Shown one piece after another: positions 45,943 through 54,574 of a stretch of DNA of 64,000 nucleotides; position 1 is the stretch's first letter, and each line of letters opens with the position of its first letter. The stretch is taken from the NCBI RefSeq assembly GCF_000368965.1, contig NZ_KB849779.1, forward strand, positions 248,001-312,000. The letters are read 5' to 3'. The stretch comes from Acinetobacter calcoaceticus DSM 30006 = CIP 81.8. GTDB lineage: Bacteria > Pseudomonadota > Gammaproteobacteria > Pseudomonadales > Moraxellaceae. Below the pieces are notes generated by a model, which saw only the letters and a list, made by a program, of their open reading frames with translations, searched no databases and was not told where the DNA came from. Made by a program: the position numbers and the translations under genes.

Positions 45943-46200
45943 TTATCCTTTCTGTACCAGATAACGGTATTCTTTATGGTTCTGGTCATCCAGAACTTCT
46001 TCTTTTAGCAATAACTCATGCCCCAAATGCATACAAAACTTTGGAATATCCCACGAAGTCGAAGGGTCAGTTGCTAATACTTCAACAACATCTCCTGATT
46101 TTGCTTTACGAATCGCTTGATGCAACATCATGACAGGTTCAGGACAACGTAAACCACGTGTATTAATTTGGACAGTAGGTGAAATGGATTGTTCCGACAT
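45943..46200 (-). CDS. tusA: TusA-family sulfur carrier protein
   Basis: An 85-residue sulfur-relay protein (SirA/YeeD-like). The carrier cysteine is in the RGLRCPEPVMMLHQAIRKAK segment, with CPxP at about residues 19-22, and the C-terminus is LVQKG. It takes part in 2-thiouridine tRNA modification and related sulfur transfer. The ATG at 46200 (MSEQSISPTV) is favoured over 46215. It converges with the ETF dehydrogenase gene across a shared terminator. Confidence 0.88.
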   Translation of the reverse strand: MSEQSISPTVQINTRGLRCPEPVMMLHQAIRKAKSGDVVEVLATDPSTSWDIPKFCMHLGHELLLKEEVLDDQNHKEYRYLVQKG

Positions 46201-46385
46201 GACAAACTCGAACAAATAGAATTTTCACATTTTAGCATAAACAAATTACTGAGCTGTTAACTGTAACTGGCTTTTACATAACAATATGCGTTTTGTCTTT
46301 TAGCTTGTTTTATAGATGCATAAGCATCTTTTCTTCGGTATGATTCAAAGTATTCATTTGATAGATTGAGTCTTTAGGAAAGATC

Positions 46386-47225
46386 ATGCAAGAGGAACCA
46401 AGTCCGTCGTGGGGAATGCGCGGCTTACGAAAATGGTTAGGTACAGCACCAGAAACCCGTGATGAATTATTAAAATTAGTCCAAAATTCACGTCGCTTTT
46501 TAGAACCAGATACTGTTGCCATGCTTGAAGGTGTTCTTGACCTTCCTGCTACAAAAATTCGTGAAGTCATGACACCACGAACAGCAATGATCAGTTTGCA
46601 AGAAGATGATCAGTTACTTGATATTCTTGATGTACTGGTCGAGTCTGCTCACTCACGCTTTCCAGTCTTCTCTTCTGATCAGCCTGATAATGTTGTCGGG
46701 ATTTTGCTCGCAAAAGATTTGTTGCCATTTCTAACCGAACCGAATACCAAAGTCGATATTCGAGTTCTTATGCGTCAACCCTTATTTGTTCCAGAAAGTG
46801 CACGTTCCGATCAGGTACTACGCATGCTGAAACATACTCAGACTCACATTGCCATTGTGATTGATGAATATGGTTCAACAGCGGGTATTGTTACTCTTGA
46901 AGATATTCTTGAAGAGATCGTTGGCGAAATCGAAGATGAACATGACACTGCGGATGAAGATGCTCAGTACATTGTTCCTGACAATGACCATACGGTAGCA
47001 AATGCATGGATGGTGCAAGCACTTACACTAATCGAACATTTCAATACTGTTTTAGATGCTGATTTTTCTGACGATGAAGTAGAAACTGTCGGCGGTTTAT
47101 TGCTTCAAGAGATTGGTCTGGTAAGTGATTTACAAGGTCAAACTGTTGAGCTTGGAAATTGGTTATTTACAATTGTTGAAGCAGATGCCCGCACTATTCA
47201 TCTGATTCGAGCTGTACGTCAATGA
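46386..47225 (+). CDS. CorC-type CBS-domain Mg2+/Co2+ efflux factor
   Basis: A 279-residue soluble CorC/HlyC-type protein. Two CBS domains are around residues 55-180 (VMTPRTAMISLQEDDQLLDI and STAGIVTLEDILEEIVGEIE), followed by the CorC_HlyC transporter-associated domain (about residues 195-275). It lacks the N-terminal DUF21 membrane domain, so it is the short type found next to lnt in gamma-proteobacteria. It is implicated in Mg2+/Co2+ resistance; the molecular function is not firm. It overlaps lnt by 4 nt (ATGA). Confidence 0.88.
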   Translation: MQEEPSPSWGMRGLRKWLGTAPETRDELLKLVQNSRRFLEPDTVAMLEGVLDLPATKIREVMTPRTAMISLQEDDQLLDILDVLVESAHSRFPVFSSDQPDNVVGILLAKDLLPFLTEPNTKVDIRVLMRQPLFVPESARSDQVLRMLKHTQTHIAIVIDEYGSTAGIVTLEDILEEIVGEIEDEHDTADEDAQYIVPDNDHTVANAWMVQALTLIEHFNTVLDADFSDDEVETVGGLLLQEIGLVSDLQGQTVELGNWLFTIVEADARTIHLIRAVRQ

Positions 47226-48781
47226 GAGCATACTTTGAAAAGCTGTTAGATTCTTCGCAACAACAAAAACAGCTTCCTTTAATTTTTCCTTTACTCATTG
47301 CTTTATTTTCAGGTGCCGTATTCAGTTTTTCACTGGCACCTTATTATTGGTGGTGGTTAGCAATATTATCACCAGCCCTACTCTATGCATCATTACATAA
47401 ACGTTCAGCCAAACAAGCATTTGCTATTGGCTTAAGCTATGGCTTCGGTTTATGGTTTGTAGGCGCTTTCTGGCTCTACACGTCCATCCATGTCTATGGC
47501 GATACCAATGCATTTCTAAGCGTTTGTATGATTGCCATTATGGCCCTTGTGATGGGCCTGTTTACCGCATTCCAGACTTGGGTTTACCGACGTTTCTTCC
47601 CTGAAACACCACTGACTTTCGCACCACTCTGGATTGTTTTTGAGTGGGCAAAAACTTGGGTATTTACAGGTTTTCCATGGCTGTTTGTAGGTTACGCGTT
47701 TACCGAACGTTTACTAGATGGTTATGCGCCTTTATTCGGTATTTATGCAATTTCCTTTGTCGTCATTGTATTAGCCTGTGCTTTAGTTGAAGTTCTACGT
47801 AAGCGTATTTTTTGGGTTATCCCTTCTGCCCTGTTGGTTTTAGGCGCATGGGGAGCATCATATATACAGTTTGTAAAACCTAAAGCTGCCAAGCCGCTTA
47901 GTGTTTCTCTCATTCAAGGTAACATTCCACAAGATTTAAAATGGCTAACCGAATATCAAGTTAGAACATTAGAAATTTATGCAGGTTTGACTCAATCTGA
48001 ATGGGGTCGTGATTTGATTGTATGGCCTGAATCTTCAATTCCACTCTTCCAAACTGACATTGAACCATTTTTGGATGCAATGGATGCACAAGCTAAAAAG
48101 AACCACACTGCATGGGTAACCGGAATTCCTTACTGGGATGTTACCAAATCACATGAAGTCGGTAGTCCACTGTATTACAACAGCATTATGGCTTCTGGAA
48201 GCGATGCCAGTGGTCTATATAAAAAGCAGCGTCTTGTACCGTTTGGTGAATACATCCCTCTTTCAGGTTTACTCTCTTGGGTACTACCGGCCATGCAAAA
48301 TGATGTGAGCATGAGCGGTTTTACACGTGGTGCAAGTGACCAAAAACCACTTATGATTAAAGGGCATGCGCTTGCTGCTGCAATTTGCTATGAAGTGGCT
48401 TATCCGAACCTCACCCGACGTAATGCAAAAGACAGCGACTTTTTAGTGACTGTATCTAATGACGCTTGGTTTACTGGCACTGCTGGACCATTGCAACATT
48501 TACAAATGGTACAAATGCGAGCTAAAGAAAATGGCCGCTGGTTTATCCGTGCAACCAATACGGGTGTAACAGCGTTTATTGATCAAAATGGTCATATCAC
48601 TGAACAAGCACCGATCGATAAAGAGTTTGTCTTGAGAGGTGATTTACCAGCCATGCAAGGTCAAACCCTTTATAACCGTTTAGGTGATTATCCAATTTTA
48701 GGATTTGCAGTATTACTGCTGATTTTAGGTTGGGTTTATCGTCCACGTAAAGTTGACGTTTCTTTTAAATCCCGCCGCTAA
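47222..48781 (+). CDS. lnt: Apolipoprotein N-acyltransferase
   Basis: Adds the third acyl chain to the N-terminal cysteine of lipoproteins at the periplasmic face of the inner membrane. The 519-residue protein has an N-terminal set of about six transmembrane segments (residues 20-215) and a nitrilase-like catalytic domain. The active-site Glu is in WPESSIPLF, the Lys in KKQRLVPFGEYIP and the Cys in AAICYEVAYP. Position after corC with a 4-nt overlap is the conserved gamma-proteobacterial order. Confidence 0.95.
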   Translation: MRAYFEKLLDSSQQQKQLPLIFPLLIALFSGAVFSFSLAPYYWWWLAILSPALLYASLHKRSAKQAFAIGLSYGFGLWFVGAFWLYTSIHVYGDTNAFLSVCMIAIMALVMGLFTAFQTWVYRRFFPETPLTFAPLWIVFEWAKTWVFTGFPWLFVGYAFTERLLDGYAPLFGIYAISFVVIVLACALVEVLRKRIFWVIPSALLVLGAWGASYIQFVKPKAAKPLSVSLIQGNIPQDLKWLTEYQVRTLEIYAGLTQSEWGRDLIVWPESSIPLFQTDIEPFLDAMDAQAKKNHTAWVTGIPYWDVTKSHEVGSPLYYNSIMASGSDASGLYKKQRLVPFGEYIPLSGLLSWVLPAMQNDVSMSGFTRGASDQKPLMIKGHALAAAICYEVAYPNLTRRNAKDSDFLVTVSNDAWFTGTAGPLQHLQMVQMRAKENGRWFIRATNTGVTAFIDQNGHITEQAPIDKEFVLRGDLPAMQGQTLYNRLGDYPILGFAVLLLILGWVYRPRKVDVSFKSRR

Positions 48782-48782
48782 C

Positions 48783-49121
48783 TTACAATAACTTTGTACC
48801 CAGAGGCACTTCAAACTCTGGGATACAAAGGGCTACATCACCATCTGCATTATGAAATCCTGTCACCAAACATTCTGACTGAATAGGTCCGATTTGTTTT
48901 TTAGGGAAATTCACTACAGCAACCACCAACTTACCAACTAAATCTTGTGGCTGATAGAGTTTAGTAATCTGCGCACTCGATTTACGTACCCCTAACTCTT
49001 CACCAAAATCTACATGCAAAATATAAGCAGGTTTACGTGCCTTTTCGAAAACTTCAGCTTCAATAATTTTACCCACGCGAAGCTCTACTTTTAAAAAATC
49101 ATTCCACTCGATTTGTTCCAT
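48783..49121 (-). CDS. csaA: CsaA-like tRNA-binding domain protein
   Basis: A 112-residue protein with the tRNA-binding (Trbp111/CsaA) OB-fold: it starts WNDFLKVELRVGKIIEAEVF, has ILHVDFGEELGVRKSSAQIT and ends FEVPLGTKLL. In Bacillus CsaA acts as a chaperone-like secretion factor; in E. coli-related bacteria the role is not settled. The stop is one nucleotide past the lnt stop on the other strand, so the genes are convergent and touch. Confidence 0.88.
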   Translation of the reverse strand: MEQIEWNDFLKVELRVGKIIEAEVFEKARKPAYILHVDFGEELGVRKSSAQITKLYQPQDLVGKLVVAVVNFPKKQIGPIQSECLVTGFHNADGDVALCIPEFEVPLGTKLL

Positions 49122-49244
49122 TTACTTTTTCTCATGTTCTTAAACATCTGATTTGAAGCATATAATATGTACAAATAAAGAAATACCCTCTTTTTATTTC
49201 CAGTTTGAAAAATTCATGCTAAATTAAATCTGCTCATCAAAAAG

Positions 49245-49364
49245 CCGTAAACGTTTACGTCAATCAACGTGCCAACATACCTCCAACAATGCTTGGAGCT
49301 ATTTGTTCAAAATATTTTTATATTTTTGAATGGCACTGGCGTTTGTTGGTTTACGGAGTCAAAA
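49245..49364 (+). promoter_or_regulatory. Structured leader of the DUF2798 gene
   Basis: The stretch holds a 14-bp palindrome CGTAAACGTTTACG (49246-49259), CTCCAA/TTGGAG, GTGCCA/TGGCAC and an AT-rich stem. Most notably CCGTAAAC (49245-49252) is exactly complementary to GTTTACGG (49349-49356), which overlaps the GGAG ribosome site of the DUF2798 gene. The long-range pair would hide the ribosome site; the local palindrome would free it. Function is inferred. Confidence 0.4.
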
Positions 49365-49628
49365 ATGCAAAACTCAAAATCTTTGTTTAGTTTTAAAAAA
49401 CTTCCAAATCGCTATACATCTATCGTTTTACCCTTTCTTCTATCGATCATTATGACGTTTGTGGTTTCAATGATTAGTACATTACGAAGTTTGGGATTAG
49501 AAGAATTTTCCATTTATGTATGGATGTCTGCATGGGCTATTTCTTGGTTAATTGCTTTCCCAACGCTACTTTTCATCCTGCCTATCGTTCGTAAAATTAC
49601 AGCAATGCTAGTACAACAGCCTGCTTAA
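49365..49628 (+). CDS. DUF2798 family membrane protein
   Basis: An 87-residue protein with two transmembrane segments (about residues 18-40 and 52-75). The segments LPFLLSIIMTFVVSMISTLR and WMSAWAISWLIAFPTLLFIL fit DUF2798, a family without known function. An ATG at 49365 preceded by GGAG at about 6 nt is chosen; the longer frame from 49269 includes untranslated leader sequence. A terminator follows (49639-49668). Confidence 0.78.
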   Translation: MQNSKSLFSFKKLPNRYTSIVLPFLLSIIMTFVVSMISTLRSLGLEEFSIYVWMSAWAISWLIAFPTLLFILPIVRKITAMLVQQPA

Positions 49629-49638
49629 ATTAAAAAAA

Positions 49639-49668
49639 TAAAACGTAGATATTCAGTCTACGTTTTAT
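49639..49668 (+). terminator. Bidirectional terminator after the DUF2798 gene
   Basis: ATAAAACGTAGA and TCTACGTTTTAT form a 12-bp stem with a 6-nt loop between two convergent genes. Confidence 0.75.
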
Positions 49669-49693
49669 CTAAAAATTTGGTTTTAAAATATTA

Positions 49694-50038
49694 TTAAAAA
49701 GCGATCGATAATTGCAAAGATAAATAAGCAACTAAACTCGATAAAAAGACCATTGGTACATAACGATAGGCTTTAAAAAGCAATTGCTCATATTTAGTGG
49801 AGATTTGTTTAGCTTGCCAGACACTCGCTTTTAATGCAGTAAAGAAGCTCACCATTAACCATGCACTCACAATACTTAATGCAAAGAAACCAATCATAAT
49901 TTGGCTACTTCCTTCGGTATTAAGCCATAGCTTTAAAAAAACTTCGGCAATCGGCAATAAACCCAAAATCAATAGGACAGACTTCAGCATTACCCAATGA
50001 AACTGAGTCAGTTCATCTACTATGAGAAATGCTTTCAT
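49694..50038 (-). CDS. Membrane protein of unknown function
   Basis: A 114-residue protein with about four hydrophobic segments (residues 14-36, 45-68, 90-112, plus a short N-terminal one) and a charged linker TALKASVWQAKQISTKYEQL. Start MKAFLIVDELTQFHWVM is preceded by an AGGAG-type site (AAAGGAGAGAT). I do not recognise the family. It is convergent with the DUF2798 gene and followed by no obvious partner. Confidence 0.6.
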   Translation of the reverse strand: MKAFLIVDELTQFHWVMLKSVLLILGLLPIAEVFLKLWLNTEGSSQIMIGFFALSIVSAWLMVSFFTALKASVWQAKQISTKYEQLLFKAYRYVPMVFLSSLVAYLSLQLSIAF

Positions 50039-50240
50039 TTAATCTCTCCTTTTAATGTAATAAAGTGCTTTTTATTTATTATGCAAAGCTTTTATTTAAA
50101 TATATAGCTTATTTTTCTCTACATTTTAACTTTCTTGTAACTATTAAATATGGGAATAATTCTTATTATAAGTCTCAAATATAATTATTAACTTTATTTC
50201 ATATTTTTCATAAACTTACTATATTTTTTGTGATTAAGAA

Positions 50241-50292
50241 AGATTATCAATTCGTATTTATCGGTTTATATTTTTAAACGAATTGATAATCT
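50241..50292 (-). terminator. gspFG terminator
   Basis: AGATTATCAATTCGT (50241-50255) and ACGAATTGATAATCT (50278-50292) are an exact 15-bp inverted repeat with a 22-nt loop, 14 nt past the gspG stop. In the minus direction TTTCTT follows, suiting a leaky intrinsic terminator. Confidence 0.7.
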
Positions 50293-50306
50293 CCATTACA
50301 TTTTAA

Positions 50307-50891
50307 TTAAGGTTGGTAATAAATATCTGCATCATTACCTTCACCGCCCTCTTTGCCGTCTGCACCAAACGAGTACAAATCAAAAGCTCGGCTATCTGCA
50401 CCTGGAATTACATATTGAACATCATTTTTCCAACTATCTTTAGGATAACCACCTTTAACATATCCACCCGGCATCCAGTTTTTTGCTGTAGCAGGCTGAT
50501 TCACTAAAGCATCTAGTCCACCTTCTTGCATTGTTGGGAAATGACCGTTATCGAGCTTGTACTGATCTAAAGCACCAGCTACACCTTTTAATGTAATTTG
50601 GGTTGTATCAATTTTAGCTTTTTCACTACGCCCCATAACATTTGGTACGATGAGCGCTGCTAACACGCCTAAAATTACAATCACAACCATAACTTCAATG
50701 AGGGTAAAGCCTGAGGCACGTTTCATTCGAACACCGTTCGAACGTGCTGCACGTCCGAAAGCTACGCTTGAGGAGCAGTCATTTAATAAAGAGCTATGCT
50801 CGGAATGGCACGTTGGCTCAAACTGATTTGAAACCGCAGATTCACTATGTTGTTCCATCGCTGTTTCGCTTTGAATATTTTTTACTTTCAT
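50307..50891 (-). CDS. gspG: Type II secretion major pseudopilin GspG (with unusually long leader)
   Basis: GspG forms the pseudopilus that pushes exoproteins out. The prepilin cleavage motif SGFTLIEVMVVIVILG, with G at -1, F at +1 and E at +5, is intact, and the C-terminal DLYSFGADGKEGGEGNDADI matches calcium-binding GspG. The classical start MKRASG (50726) has no clear ribosome site and would give 139 residues, the normal length. The frame stays open to an ATG at 50891 that has a GAGA-type site 22 nt past gspF and would add 55 residues, SEHSSLLNDCSSSVAFGRAA included. The start is therefore uncertain. Confidence 0.88.
   Translation of the reverse strand: MKVKNIQSETAMEQHSESAVSNQFEPTCHSEHSSLLNDCSSSVAFGRAARSNGVRMKRASGFTLIEVMVVIVILGVLAALIVPNVMGRSEKAKIDTTQITLKGVAGALDQYKLDNGHFPTMQEGGLDALVNQPATAKNWMPGGYVKGGYPKDSWKNDVQYVIPGADSRAFDLYSFGADGKEGGEGNDADIYYQP
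50727..50815 (-). repeat. Hairpin-bearing sequence read in frame ahead of the GspG core
   Basis: Plus-strand reading shows TTCG-A-ACGTGC-T-GCACGT-C-CGAA (50737-50759), a near perfect 10-bp dyad, and GAGC-TAT-GCTC (about 50791-50801) nested in a wider GAGCA...TGCTC pair. It encodes SSSVAFGRAARSNGVR in the gspG frame. The palindromic character and lack of match to any GspG suggest an inserted element rather than a normal coding region. Confidence 0.5.
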
Positions 50892-50914
50892 CATTATCTC
50901 TAATATCAAAGTTA

Positions 50915-52120
50915 TTAAATCATATTGTTCATATTTACGATTGGCAGCATAACCGCGATTACAATAACCAGTACAATGCTTGCCATTAAAACCAGCATAA
51001 GCGGTTCAAGTAATGCCAGTAAGGTTGAAATAAATGTTGTAACCTCACGGTCTTGCATGGTCGATGCTCGTTCTAACATGCGGTCGAGCTCACCTGATGC
51101 CTCACCACTTCGAATCATTTGTACCATCATTGGTGGGAAATAACCACTGCGCTCAAGCTGCGTACCCAAGTTACCACCTTCTGTAACACGCTCAGCCGCA
51201 TGGGCAATTGAATCGCGGATGACCCAGTTATTGGTCACTGCTGCACCAATTTTTAATGCGTCCACCAACGGTACGCCTGAACGGGTCAAAATAGATAAGG
51301 TACTTGCAAAGCGTGCAGAATTAATACCACGTGACAGTTTACCGAATAATGGCAATTTGAGTGTTAATCGATCAAAAGCATAATGCCCAGCCGTTGTTTT
51401 TAAAAACCGTACAAATGCGACAATTCCCACAACTGCAAAAATAATAATAAACACCCACGCATGACGAATAAAATCGCTCGCTTTCATTAAAGCGACCGTA
51501 ATCCACGGTAGTGCATCTTTGTTCTGATCAAAGGTTTTAACAATTTCTGGCACAACAAAAGTCATTAAGCCCATGACAATAGCAAATGACATCAGCATTA
51601 AAATGATCGGGTAAATCATGGCACCCTGAACTTTCTTTTGCATGGCAAAACGGTTTTCGGTGTAATCCGAGAGCTGATCTAAAATCAGATCTAAATGTCC
51701 AGAACGCTCACCTGCAGCAACTGTTGCAATATAGAGGTCTGGAAAACGTCCAGATTGCTGCATACCTTGAGCCAATGAGTGTCCTTCCATGACTCGCGAA
51801 CGAACAGACGATAAAAGATTTTGCACATGCGCTTTTTCACTTTGCTTGCTCACCGCACGTAAAGCTTCTTCTAAAGGAATTGCGGCTGCAACCAAAACAG
51901 AAAGTTGTCTGGTCATGAGTGCCAAATCATAGGCACTGAACTTTTTTTGAAATAACCCCTGACTCTGATGTTTATCTTTTTGTTCAACAGGGTCAACGCT
52001 AATTGGTGTCCATGCTTTATCGCGTAATTGTTGGCGAATCTGGCGTGCTGAGTCTCCCTCAAGCACTCCTTTTTGCTGCTTCCCTGAAGCATCAATGGCA
52101 GTAAATTGATATGCAGGCAT
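50915..52120 (-). CDS. gspF: Type II secretion inner-membrane platform protein GspF
   Basis: A 401-residue polytopic protein that links the GspE ATPase to the pseudopilus. It has two repeats of the T2SSF domain (about residues 70-190 and 275-395), three hydrophobic segments, and the conserved GERSGHLDLILDQLSDY and GEASGELDRMLERAS repeats. The N-terminal MPAYQFTAIDASGKQQKGVLEG is typical. gspG follows after 23 nt; the remaining gsp genes are not in this window, as expected for scattered Acinetobacter type II genes. Confidence 0.93.
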   Translation of the reverse strand: MPAYQFTAIDASGKQQKGVLEGDSARQIRQQLRDKAWTPISVDPVEQKDKHQSQGLFQKKFSAYDLALMTRQLSVLVAAAIPLEEALRAVSKQSEKAHVQNLLSSVRSRVMEGHSLAQGMQQSGRFPDLYIATVAAGERSGHLDLILDQLSDYTENRFAMQKKVQGAMIYPIILMLMSFAIVMGLMTFVVPEIVKTFDQNKDALPWITVALMKASDFIRHAWVFIIIFAVVGIVAFVRFLKTTAGHYAFDRLTLKLPLFGKLSRGINSARFASTLSILTRSGVPLVDALKIGAAVTNNWVIRDSIAHAAERVTEGGNLGTQLERSGYFPPMMVQMIRSGEASGELDRMLERASTMQDREVTTFISTLLALLEPLMLVLMASIVLVIVIAVMLPIVNMNNMI

Positions 52121-52268
52121 GGTAATGTTCTAATTTTCCAAAAATAATAGTCGCTGCTGTTGCATCTATGCTACGCAATCATTCATATTCATTCTATAGC
52201 CTGTGTAGAATACCCAAGTCCTCTTCACGACGCTATGCCGTTTTTTAAAATTGACGAAATGAGCCTCT

Positions 52269-54497
52269 ATGACCATAACGCCAAAGCCTGATTCAGTTGT
52301 TTATCGTGTGCGTGTTGCCGTACCTGTGCATCTGTACGACACTTTTGACTATACACTCACCGAAGCACAATATGAACGGGCTCAAGTAGGCTCACGCGTC
52401 GCTATTTCATTTGGGCGACAAAACCTGATTGGTATCATCACTGAAAAAGTGAATCCACATGAGCCATTTACAGGCAAATTTCAGCTTAAAGCCATTTCTG
52501 AACTTTTAGATGAACAACCTATTTTAGATGAACAAGTTTTAAGTTTATTGACATGGTCCGCACAATATTACCAATTCCCAGTTGGCGAGGTCATGCAAAC
52601 CGCCCTTCCGGCTATACTGCGTCAGGGCAAACCGATGGACGTTTTGTTCCATCTCTGGAAAATTACTCCATGCGACAATGTTGAGGCACTGCTTAAACGT
52701 TCGGTGAAGCAACAAGATGCTTATCAGATTTTAAAGCTACATCCTGCTGGAACAACAGAGAACATTCTCAATTTAAGTAGCGTAGAAACTGCAACACTTA
52801 AAGCGCTAGAAAAGAAAGGTTTAGTTGAGTGTACGCTTGAACCACACGACTTTAGCCCTACACCTGTTCAATTGGCACAAATGCCGCTCACGCTAAATGA
52901 AGACCAAAAGCAAGCAACCCAACAGGTTATTAAAGCACAGCATCAATACCAAGCATTTTTGCTAGATGGCTTAACTGGTAGCGGTAAAACCGAAGTTTAT
53001 CTACACATCATGCATGAGGTGCTAAAGCAAGGTAAACAAGTACTGGTTTTGGTGCCTGAAATTGGTTTAACTCCTCAAACCATTTCTCGTTTTAAGTCTC
53101 GTTTTAATTGTGATATTGCTTTATTGCATTCTGGCCTCAACGACTCCAAACGTTTACAAGCATGGCAACAAGCACAGACCGGAAAAGCATCTATTATTTT
53201 AGGGACACGCTCTGCCATCTATACACCGCTGCCACGTTTGGGCTTAATCATTTTAGATGAAGAGCATGACCTGTCTTATAAACAGCAAGAAGGCTTCCGT
53301 TACCATGCACGTGATGTCGCACTGTACCGAGGGCACTTACAAAGCTGCCCTGTGATTTTAGGTTCGGCAACACCAAGTATCGATAGTTATTATTTGGTCG
53401 AAACTGGCAAGTTAACTTCACTGCAACTCAACAAACGTGCTGGACATGCACTTTTGCCCAAAATGCATTTGATTGATCTTAAAATTGTCAAAAAACAGCA
53501 TGGAATTAGCCAGCCTCTTATTGAACAAATCAAACATACATTAGCTAGAAAAGAACAGGTTTTAATCTTTTTAAACCGTCGTGGCTATGCACCTGTACTG
53601 GTCTGTGAAAGCTGTGGATGGCAAGCCAATTGTCCACATTGTGATGCACATTTTACTTTGCATACCCAGCCTTATTCTTATTTACATTGCCACCACTGTG
53701 GAACCATTCATCGCTTACCAGATCATTGCCCTGAGTGTCAGCAAAAAAGCTTAAAAACTTTAGGTGCAGGAACCGCAAAGGTTGAAGAGCACTTACAAGA
53801 ACTATTTCCAGAGCATGACGTGATTCGGGTTGATCGTGACAGTACCAGTCGTGTCGGAAGCTGGCAAAAAATCTATGATCGTATTCATCAAAACAAACCA
53901 ACAATTTTGCTCGGCACTCAAATGTTGGCAAAAGGTCACCATTTCCCACATGTGACTTTGGTTGCCATTTTAGATATTGATGCGGGTTTACTCAGCGTAG
54001 ATATCCGTGCACCAGAACGTACTGCGCAATTGATTGTTCAAGTGGCTGGCCGTGCAGGCCGTGGTGAGCATAAAGGCCATGTTTATTTGCAAACATTAAG
54101 ACCCGATCATCCGTTACTCACCACTTTAATTGAAAAGGATTATCGTGCGGTTGCCAAACAAACATTGGCTGAACGTAAAGTTGCTTTGCTACCGCCTTAT
54201 CGCTATGCAGTACTGATACGTGCTGAGTCGAAAGATCGGGACTATACCTTGCATTTTTTAAATGAAGCTGCTGAGCAACTTCGTCAAGTCGCTGGTGAGA
54301 TTGTTGATATTTGGGGACCTATTCCAGCCCCTATGGAGCGTAAAGCTGGGCGGTATCGTGCACACATGGTGATTTTATCTGCCGACCGCGCTCGTCTACA
54401 TTTTTACTTAAGACAATGGTGGTCTCAATTGGTCCATGCACCAAGGCAGCATCAACTCAGGCTATCAATTGATGTTGATCCGCAAGAATTTAATTAG
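52269..54497 (+). CDS. priA: Primosomal replication restart helicase PriA
   Basis: PriA reloads the replisome at stalled or broken forks. The 742-residue protein has the N-terminal DNA-binding start (VYRVRVAVPVHLYDTFDYTL), Walker A GLTGSGKTEVYL, the DEEHD box (motif II), and eight zinc-binding cysteines (from CESCGWQANCPHC through HCHHCG to HCPECQ). The C-terminal helicase lobe has QVAGRAGRGEHKG. Start codon at 52269. It faces away from gspF, with a separate promoter. Confidence 0.95.
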   Translation: MTITPKPDSVVYRVRVAVPVHLYDTFDYTLTEAQYERAQVGSRVAISFGRQNLIGIITEKVNPHEPFTGKFQLKAISELLDEQPILDEQVLSLLTWSAQYYQFPVGEVMQTALPAILRQGKPMDVLFHLWKITPCDNVEALLKRSVKQQDAYQILKLHPAGTTENILNLSSVETATLKALEKKGLVECTLEPHDFSPTPVQLAQMPLTLNEDQKQATQQVIKAQHQYQAFLLDGLTGSGKTEVYLHIMHEVLKQGKQVLVLVPEIGLTPQTISRFKSRFNCDIALLHSGLNDSKRLQAWQQAQTGKASIILGTRSAIYTPLPRLGLIILDEEHDLSYKQQEGFRYHARDVALYRGHLQSCPVILGSATPSIDSYYLVETGKLTSLQLNKRAGHALLPKMHLIDLKIVKKQHGISQPLIEQIKHTLARKEQVLIFLNRRGYAPVLVCESCGWQANCPHCDAHFTLHTQPYSYLHCHHCGTIHRLPDHCPECQQKSLKTLGAGTAKVEEHLQELFPEHDVIRVDRDSTSRVGSWQKIYDRIHQNKPTILLGTQMLAKGHHFPHVTLVAILDIDAGLLSVDIRAPERTAQLIVQVAGRAGRGEHKGHVYLQTLRPDHPLLTTLIEKDYRAVAKQTLAERKVALLPPYRYAVLIRAESKDRDYTLHFLNEAAEQLRQVAGEIVDIWGPIPAPMERKAGRYRAHMVILSADRARLHFYLRQWWSQLVHAPRQHQLRLSIDVDPQEFN

Positions 54498-54574
54498 ATG
54501 ATTTGAATATCCATGGTGTGAAGACGTCTTTTTCGTTTTACACTTAAAAGAGACTAATACATTCGAGGCAATGG

